A stretch of DNA of 33,227 nucleotides, taken from positions 1 to 33,227 of the forward strand of contig JAOZRT010000016.1 of assembly GCA_029940035.1 (NCBI GenBank), given 5' to 3'. Both the position numbers and the translations under genes were made by a program. Below, in pieces: positions 28,497 through 33,227 of the stretch; the stretch's first letter is position 1, and each line of letters opens with the position of its first letter. A model generated the notes under the pieces. It did no database searches. It was not told the DNA's origin and was given only the letters and a program-made list of their open reading frames with translations. The DNA is from Desulfobacterales bacterium (GTDB lineage Bacteria; Desulfobacterota; Desulfobacteria; Desulfobacterales; B30-G6).

Positions 28497-29624
28497 TTAT
28501 TGTTTCAATTCCTGCCAGATCTTTTCCCTGATCTCCAGCCCCTTGCCGGTGAGGTATCGCAGACTGGGTTGGTCGCATTTATCCAGATAATCTTGGGTCA
28601 TGACGAATCCCGGCCATGCTTTCATCTCAGGCGACACCATGTCCATCACTGATTTGTGCACCGGCGGATAACCGATCCATTCCACATGCACGGCATTGAC
28701 TTTCGGCCGGAAAAGGTAATTCAGAAACAGGTGGGCGGTAGCAGGGTGCTTGGCTCCGGCCGGAATGAATTCGGTGTTGGTGCCCCAGAGGGAGCCTTCC
28801 TTGGGCAGCGCACCCCGCATCTCGGACTTGTCCCTGGAGAGTAGCCAGCCATCGCCTGTCCACAGCTGTGAAATATGGGCTTCTTCATCGATAAGCAGCC
28901 GCCGCGGCCAGGAATCGTAGGCCATTAACTGGGATTTTTGCTTCATAAGAAGGTCCCGGGCCTCCATCAACTCTTTTTCGTCATCCGAGGTCCAGGAGTA
29001 ACCCAGGTATTTCAAAGCTGCGCCGATACTGTCGTAAAAGCTGTCGATCATGGTGATCTTGCCGGTATATTTGGTGGTATCGAACAATAGAGCCCATGAT
29101 TGGGTTTTGGGATCGTTAGGATCCACATACTTAGAGTTGAAAGCAAAGGTGACCATGTACAAGGCACTGGGCACATGGTACTGGTTGCCGGGATCGAAGT
29201 CCGCCGACTTGAAGCCGTCCATCAGGTAGTGCTTCACGTTGGGCAGGTAGTCATAATTGATCTTCTGGAGCAACCCTGCCGGGGCCATCTTCATCACGTT
29301 GTTGGGACCGGTTCCCAGAACAAGGTCGTACGGCGTTTTGGGGTTGAGCATGAATTTGGTCATCATCTCGTCCGTGCTGGCAAAATGATCCCGGGTGATC
29401 TTTATCCCGAATTCCTTGGTAAATCCTTCGAACAGCTCCTCCGGATACCACTCGGCCCAGTCGTAGATGTTGAGTTTATTGCCTTCCGCCCGGACCTGGT
29501 CTAGACAGGCTTTGGGAACCGGATAATTCTTATCAGCCGACCACGCCTGGATGCCGAAACTCAGGATCAGTGTCAAGCACACCAGCACTGTCAGAATGGA
29601 TTGATTCTTTCGCCCTTTCAACAT
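28497..29624 (-). CDS. PotD/PotF-like ABC transporter substrate-binding protein
   Basis: Signal peptide; LNIYDWAEWYPEELFEGFTKEFGIKITRDHFASTDEMMTKFMLNPKTPYDLVLGTGPNNVMKMAPAGLLQKI. Confidence 0.85.
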   Translation of the reverse strand: MLKGRKNQSILTVLVCLTLILSFGIQAWSADKNYPVPKACLDQVRAEGNKLNIYDWAEWYPEELFEGFTKEFGIKITRDHFASTDEMMTKFMLNPKTPYDLVLGTGPNNVMKMAPAGLLQKINYDYLPNVKHYLMDGFKSADFDPGNQYHVPSALYMVTFAFNSKYVDPNDPKTQSWALLFDTTKYTGKITMIDSFYDSIGAALKYLGYSWTSDDEKELMEARDLLMKQKSQLMAYDSWPRRLLIDEEAHISQLWTGDGWLLSRDKSEMRGALPKEGSLWGTNTEFIPAGAKHPATAHLFLNYLFRPKVNAVHVEWIGYPPVHKSVMDMVSPEMKAWPGFVMTQDYLDKCDQPSLRYLTGKGLEIREKIWQELKQ

Positions 29625-29678
29625 GAGTACACCCTCCTATTTTTGGTTATGGTTAAGAGCACTTATCTTTGATATTCG

Positions 29679-31157
29679 TTATGATGCGACAGACTCGCCA
29701 GCCCGATCCAGGATGGCCTGAATGCCCTTGCGTGTTTCTGCAGACAGGGGTTTGGGTATGTGGTTTTCCAGGATCCACTTCACCTTTTCATTTAGCACCT
29801 GTCCTAGGGTTTTTGAACCGCCTGCTTCCCATGTTTCATAATTTTCCCGATTGAGCAAACCAGGATACCAGATAGATTTGAAATGCTGCATGGTGTGGGC
29901 CTCTCCCAGGAAGTTGCCTTCAGCCCCGACCTTGTGGATCAGGTCGACGGCCATGGTTTCCCGGTTCACTTCGATGCCTTTTAAAAAATACTTATTGGCC
30001 TCGATCATCTCGTCGGCCAACACCATGAGTTCCCAGCACGCGGTAAGGCCGGACTCCAGGTACCCTACGTCGTGCACCATGCTGCTTCCGGCTAGGCCTG
30101 CCTGGAGAATGGAAAAGCAGGCTTCATAGGCGGCCTGTTCATCCAAAACCTTGGCGTCGCTGCATCCGCCCGTGTTGAAGTCGGGCAAACCGTAAAATGC
30201 GGCCAATTCTTTGAGGGCCACATTACAGAGCATGGCTTCGGGCCCTACGTAAAGATAGACCGAGGTTTTCATATCCAGGGGCGCACTGCCTCCACCGGTA
30301 ATGATCGGTGCGCCTTTGCGTTTGAGCTGGGTGATCACCAGACCGCTTAAAAATTCGGCATTGGACAGGGTAATGGCGCCCGCCAGGGTCACTGGTGCCG
30401 TGCCCCCCATGATGGGTCCGCTAACGTAGACCACAGGAATCCCTTTTTCGGCACAAAACATGAGCTTCTGCAGGGAGTCAGGTGGGTGGGTCAGCGGCGT
30501 AATAGGTTCGGTGTAGTGAATCATGAACGGCCGGTTGCGAAAATCCCCGGCACTGCCAGTCACCATGGAGGCCATTTTATGAATGTCTGCCAGGCCTTCC
30601 AGGCTCCAGGATGTGAACAAGATGGGTTTGGTCGTGTTCTCGAGCTGCAGTACGAAGTTGTGCCGGTCTGAGATAGAAGGATCGACCTCCTCGGGGGAAG
30701 CACCGCCCATGCTGGCGCAGAAACTGATATTCGGCAGATAATCGCAGATCTGAGCAGCTTTGGCCACGTCATCGCCTCTTGGCAGCCGTCGTTCACCGGT
30801 ATCCACATCGATGATGCACTTGGTGTCGGTCCCCAGGCCGTAATGGACGTTGTTCCCTTGCATACGCATGGCTGGTTCGCCATTGCGATCATAGACCGTG
30901 ATGCGCTTGGGCGCATGCCGCAGGCATTCTTCCACCAGCCAGGAGGGAATTTTAACACTGTTTTTGTCCCTTACATCGGCGCCGGCCTGTTCCAGAAGCG
31001 TCAGGGCTTCCGGCAGCAGTACCCTTACCCCCGTCCTTTCCAGCACCTCCAGCGAGGCCTCGTGTATCTGGCGCACCTGGTCCTCGGACATCAATTTCAG
31101 CTTAGGACGGGCCATCATTTCGTACCCGTCAGTTAATTCAATCTTGCTCATGGTCAT
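29679..31157 (-). CDS. trimethylamine methyltransferase (MttB)-family protein, non-pyrrolysine type
   Basis: RPKLKLMSEDQVRQIHEASLEVLERTGVRV and NTGGCSDAKVLDEQAAYEA; open through all 492 codons with no in-frame TAG. Confidence 0.87.
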   Translation of the reverse strand: MTMSKIELTDGYEMMARPKLKLMSEDQVRQIHEASLEVLERTGVRVLLPEALTLLEQAGADVRDKNSVKIPSWLVEECLRHAPKRITVYDRNGEPAMRMQGNNVHYGLGTDTKCIIDVDTGERRLPRGDDVAKAAQICDYLPNISFCASMGGASPEEVDPSISDRHNFVLQLENTTKPILFTSWSLEGLADIHKMASMVTGSAGDFRNRPFMIHYTEPITPLTHPPDSLQKLMFCAEKGIPVVYVSGPIMGGTAPVTLAGAITLSNAEFLSGLVITQLKRKGAPIITGGGSAPLDMKTSVYLYVGPEAMLCNVALKELAAFYGLPDFNTGGCSDAKVLDEQAAYEACFSILQAGLAGSSMVHDVGYLESGLTACWELMVLADEMIEANKYFLKGIEVNRETMAVDLIHKVGAEGNFLGEAHTMQHFKSIWYPGLLNRENYETWEAGGSKTLGQVLNEKVKWILENHIPKPLSAETRKGIQAILDRAGESVAS

Positions 31158-31266
31158 TTTCCTTTCTGCAACATTTTTTAAGGCTTTATATCGAAATCAA
31201 ACTTGATTCCTATTTCGTCCGGCACAATACCTTGACCAAGAAATGATAGATACACGTGTAGCGAAA

Positions 31267-31302
31267 TTTGGGTTGCGGGTTAACTCGAAACATGCAACCC
31301 GT
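31267..31302. repeat. 7-nt-phased GGGT array with inverted copy between gntR-like and mttB-like genes
   Basis: TTTGGGT-TGCGGGT contiguous; GGGTTGC (31270-31276) inverted as GCAACCC (31294-31300). Confidence 0.6.
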
Positions 31303-31322
31303 ATCTTATTTTTTAGTTCGGG

Positions 31323-32030
31323 CTACGCGTCCAACCCGTCAAAATGGCTGACGTGATGCCGCATGATCTCCTTGGCGTCACCCGGTGCTCTGCGCCGCAG
31401 GGCGTCCAACAGCCCACGCCAATCCTTTAGCGCGGTTTTCACATAATCGCGGTCTATGGGGTCCTTCTCCCACATAGGATAGAGTAGAACCTCATGAATC
31501 GTTTTGAGGATGGGGATGTACACCGAGTTGCCGCAGATGGTTACCAGGTTCTGGTGCAGGGCCATTTCCAGTTCGATAAAGCGCTGCTGGTCGATGAGTG
31601 CGTGGTCCAGCAGGGCTTCAACACTGTCGACCTCTGCCTCGAGCGCCGATATTTCCTCCATGGTTGCCCGTTCAGCCGCCAGGCCGGCCACAGTGCTCTC
31701 GGTGTTGGAACGAAACTCTGCCAGTTCCAGCTGGGTCACGTTTTCAGTGCGCATCAGCAAGCCCAGAGTTTCACCCAGGCGCTCCTGGATGCGGTCTGCC
31801 ACGAAGGTGCCACCCTTAGAGCCGATCTTGATCTCCAGCAGTCCTTTCTGCTCCAGCACCCGAAAGGCTTCCCTGAGAGTGCGGCGGCTGGTGCCCAGCG
31901 ATTCAATCAGTTCACGTTCCGGCGGCAGCTTGTCCCCTGTCCGTAGCCTGCCGGAAAGAATGGTCTCTTCAAGCTGGTTGATAATCTCCTGATATGCCTT
32001 GACAGGTGCTATCGGTCTAAAGAGTTCCAC
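31323..32030 (-). CDS. GntR-family transcriptional regulator (FadR/FCD subfamily)
   Basis: IINQLEETILSGRLRTGDKLPPERELIESLGTSRRTLREAFRVLEQKGLLEIKIGSKGGTFV wHTH and FCD-like C-terminal domain. Confidence 0.93.
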   Translation of the reverse strand: MELFRPIAPVKAYQEIINQLEETILSGRLRTGDKLPPERELIESLGTSRRTLREAFRVLEQKGLLEIKIGSKGGTFVADRIQERLGETLGLLMRTENVTQLELAEFRSNTESTVAGLAAERATMEEISALEAEVDSVEALLDHALIDQQRFIELEMALHQNLVTICGNSVYIPILKTIHEVLLYPMWEKDPIDRDYVKTALKDWRGLLDALRRRAPGDAKEIMRHHVSHFDGLDA

Positions 32031-32068
32031 ATTTGTCCTCCGCTATTATATTAATCCGTATTAATTAC

Positions 32069-32083
32069 AATGGTACCACCATT
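32069..32083. promoter_or_regulatory. candidate FCD/GntR operator upstream of the gntR-like gene
   Basis: AATGGT-ACC-ACCATT palindrome containing TGGTACCACCA, a match to TNGTNNNACNA. Confidence 0.65.
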
Positions 32084-32280
32084 TATAAAAAGGTCAATGA
32101 AAAATATCTGTGTCATTAATAATTTTCAAGATAGATACCAACCCAATGCCTTATCCGGCGTTTATGATGCGACCTGCTATTTTGAATCAGCTTGTAATAT
32201 CCCCAAAATTATATTTCAAAATAGTTGCTGTTGATATTTGCAGGTGTAATCTACCATGCAACCATCGTGTAATTGAACCG

Positions 32281-32427
32281 GTGCTGTTAACCACCACTGA
32301 ACATATTGCGAATGTGCTAAACAGTGCCAAGGGAAACAAAACTCGAGCCGCTGAGATTCTGGAGGTTGATCGCAAAACCCTTCTGGAAAAAATACGGCGG
32401 GCAAACCTGCCAACCGATATCGGGTAG
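32281..32427 (+). pseudogene. Fis-type HTH remnant (NtrC-family regulator C-terminus)
   Basis: VLLTTTEHIANVLNSAKGNKTRAAEILEVDRKTLLEKIRRANLP; no AAA+ or receiver sequence upstream in frame. Confidence 0.6.
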
Positions 32428-32673
32428 TTTTTCCCCGTCGGGGCATTTCTCCCCGGTTTTTTCTCTCCTTCATCCACTCCTTCCATATGCGAACCACCGC
32501 AACATTCTTTCCTCTTACCCGATGTATCTATCTGATATTTATAATTATGTAGATTGGAATGCCGAGCTGACCGATGCCGTCCATCCCCCTTTTTCATTTT
32601 GGCATATTGATTGCTTTATCTAAGTGCAACAGTAATTCGTTCGTTCTTTTAACATACTAAACGAAATCCAAAA

Positions 32674-33042
32674 ATGAAGGAGGATGCCCAGATTGGTGAA
32701 AAGCTCGTCGCTGAAAAGGCGAAAGAAAGAGAAAACGATGCCAAGGATCGCATAAAAAAACGCTTAAAAGTGTTTTACAACAAGGTGCGTTCCGAAGATC
32801 CTGAATTTACGGATAATAAGGTCTCAATTGAGGTTTGCAGAGGCTATCCGGCAGAAGAGATACTAAGAACAGCAGATGAGCTAAACTGTGAAATGATCAT
32901 TATGGGAACCCATGGGAAGGGCATCGTTAGCCAGACTTTTCTGGGGAGCATGGCGAAAAAAGTCCTGGGTCGAACTCGAAAGCCGGTTTTTATCATTCCC
33001 TTACCTAAAGAGGAGTCAAACCTAACTTCTCATGACATTTAA
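32674..33042 (+). CDS. universal stress protein (UspA family), N-terminally truncated
   Basis: C-terminal ATP-binding motif IIMGTHGKGIVSQTFLGSMAKKVLGRTRKPVFIIP; lacks the first beta-alpha segment. In-frame stop at 32650. Confidence 0.75.
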   Translation: MKEDAQIGEKLVAEKAKERENDAKDRIKKRLKVFYNKVRSEDPEFTDNKVSIEVCRGYPAEEILRTADELNCEMIIMGTHGKGIVSQTFLGSMAKKVLGRTRKPVFIIPLPKEESNLTSHDI

Positions 33043-33118
33043 ACACATGTCGGTTGTTGAGGCACGTGTATTGCAAATCAGCATGGTCTATAAGCTCTTA
33101 TAATATGACACTAATGGG

Positions 33119-33227
33119 TTGGTCTTATTTATAGTAGATGATGAGCAGGGTATTGTGATTGCCCTTCAGTTTCTGATGGAGCAGCAGGGCTACAATGTCA
33201 TGACAGCTCAAAGCGGTGAGTTTGCCT
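33119..33227 (+). CDS. response regulator receiver domain, partial at window end
   Basis: LVLFIVDDEQGIVIALQFLMEQQGYNVMTAQSGEFA: acidic pocket DD and alpha1/beta2. Only TTG is available as start after the in-frame stop at 33101. Confidence 0.7.
   Translation, partial: MVLFIVDDEQGIVIALQFLMEQQGYNVMTAQSGEFA

Noticed and set aside
29679-31157. Pyrrolysine-containing MttB
   Set aside because: The reading frame is open with no in-frame TAG, so there is no Pyl codon.

Overview
The window is mostly conserved chromosomal core of what looks like a sulfate-reducing-type Desulfobacterota (Deltaproteobacteria); the taxonomy is inferred from gene content, not computed. Left to right it carries: a tiny mS38/bS22-like (AURKAIP1/COX24-type) ribosomal-protein gene absent from the ORF track; hflC-hflK (-); a DUF721/DciA-like gene; a TrmN6-like methyltransferase; two tRNA-Ser genes (CGA, GGA); dnaX-ybaB-recR; a YkgJ-like protein; a murI-like racemase with altered motifs; a FlgT_N / GNA1162+DUF4412-like / CsgG-like envelope lipoprotein cluster; mscS (-); a succinate dehydrogenase/fumarate reductase operon (-); tolQRAB-pal-cpoB; ruvCAB; a membrane coiled-coil protein with a bactofilin; a CYTH protein (-); and rplM-rpsI. 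The last ~5 kb is accessory and partly decayed: a transposase remnant, a potD-like / MttB-like / GntR(FCD) quaternary-amine-type cluster with a good FCD operator, a Fis-HTH remnant, an N-truncated universal stress protein and the start of a response regulator. I found no single undescribed system that I can assert. The most interesting unexplained signals are: (1) the mS38/bS22-like gene, apparently starting at CTG behind a near-perfect Shine-Dalgarno; (2) a set of degenerate intergenic arrays with strict 7-, 8- or 9-nt phase, often with inverted copies; (3) a 25-bp perfect palindrome copying the 3' end of mscS; (4) the three-gene FlgT/GNA1162/CsgG cluster; and (5) a GntR-controlled MttB-like gene with no corrinoid partner in view.
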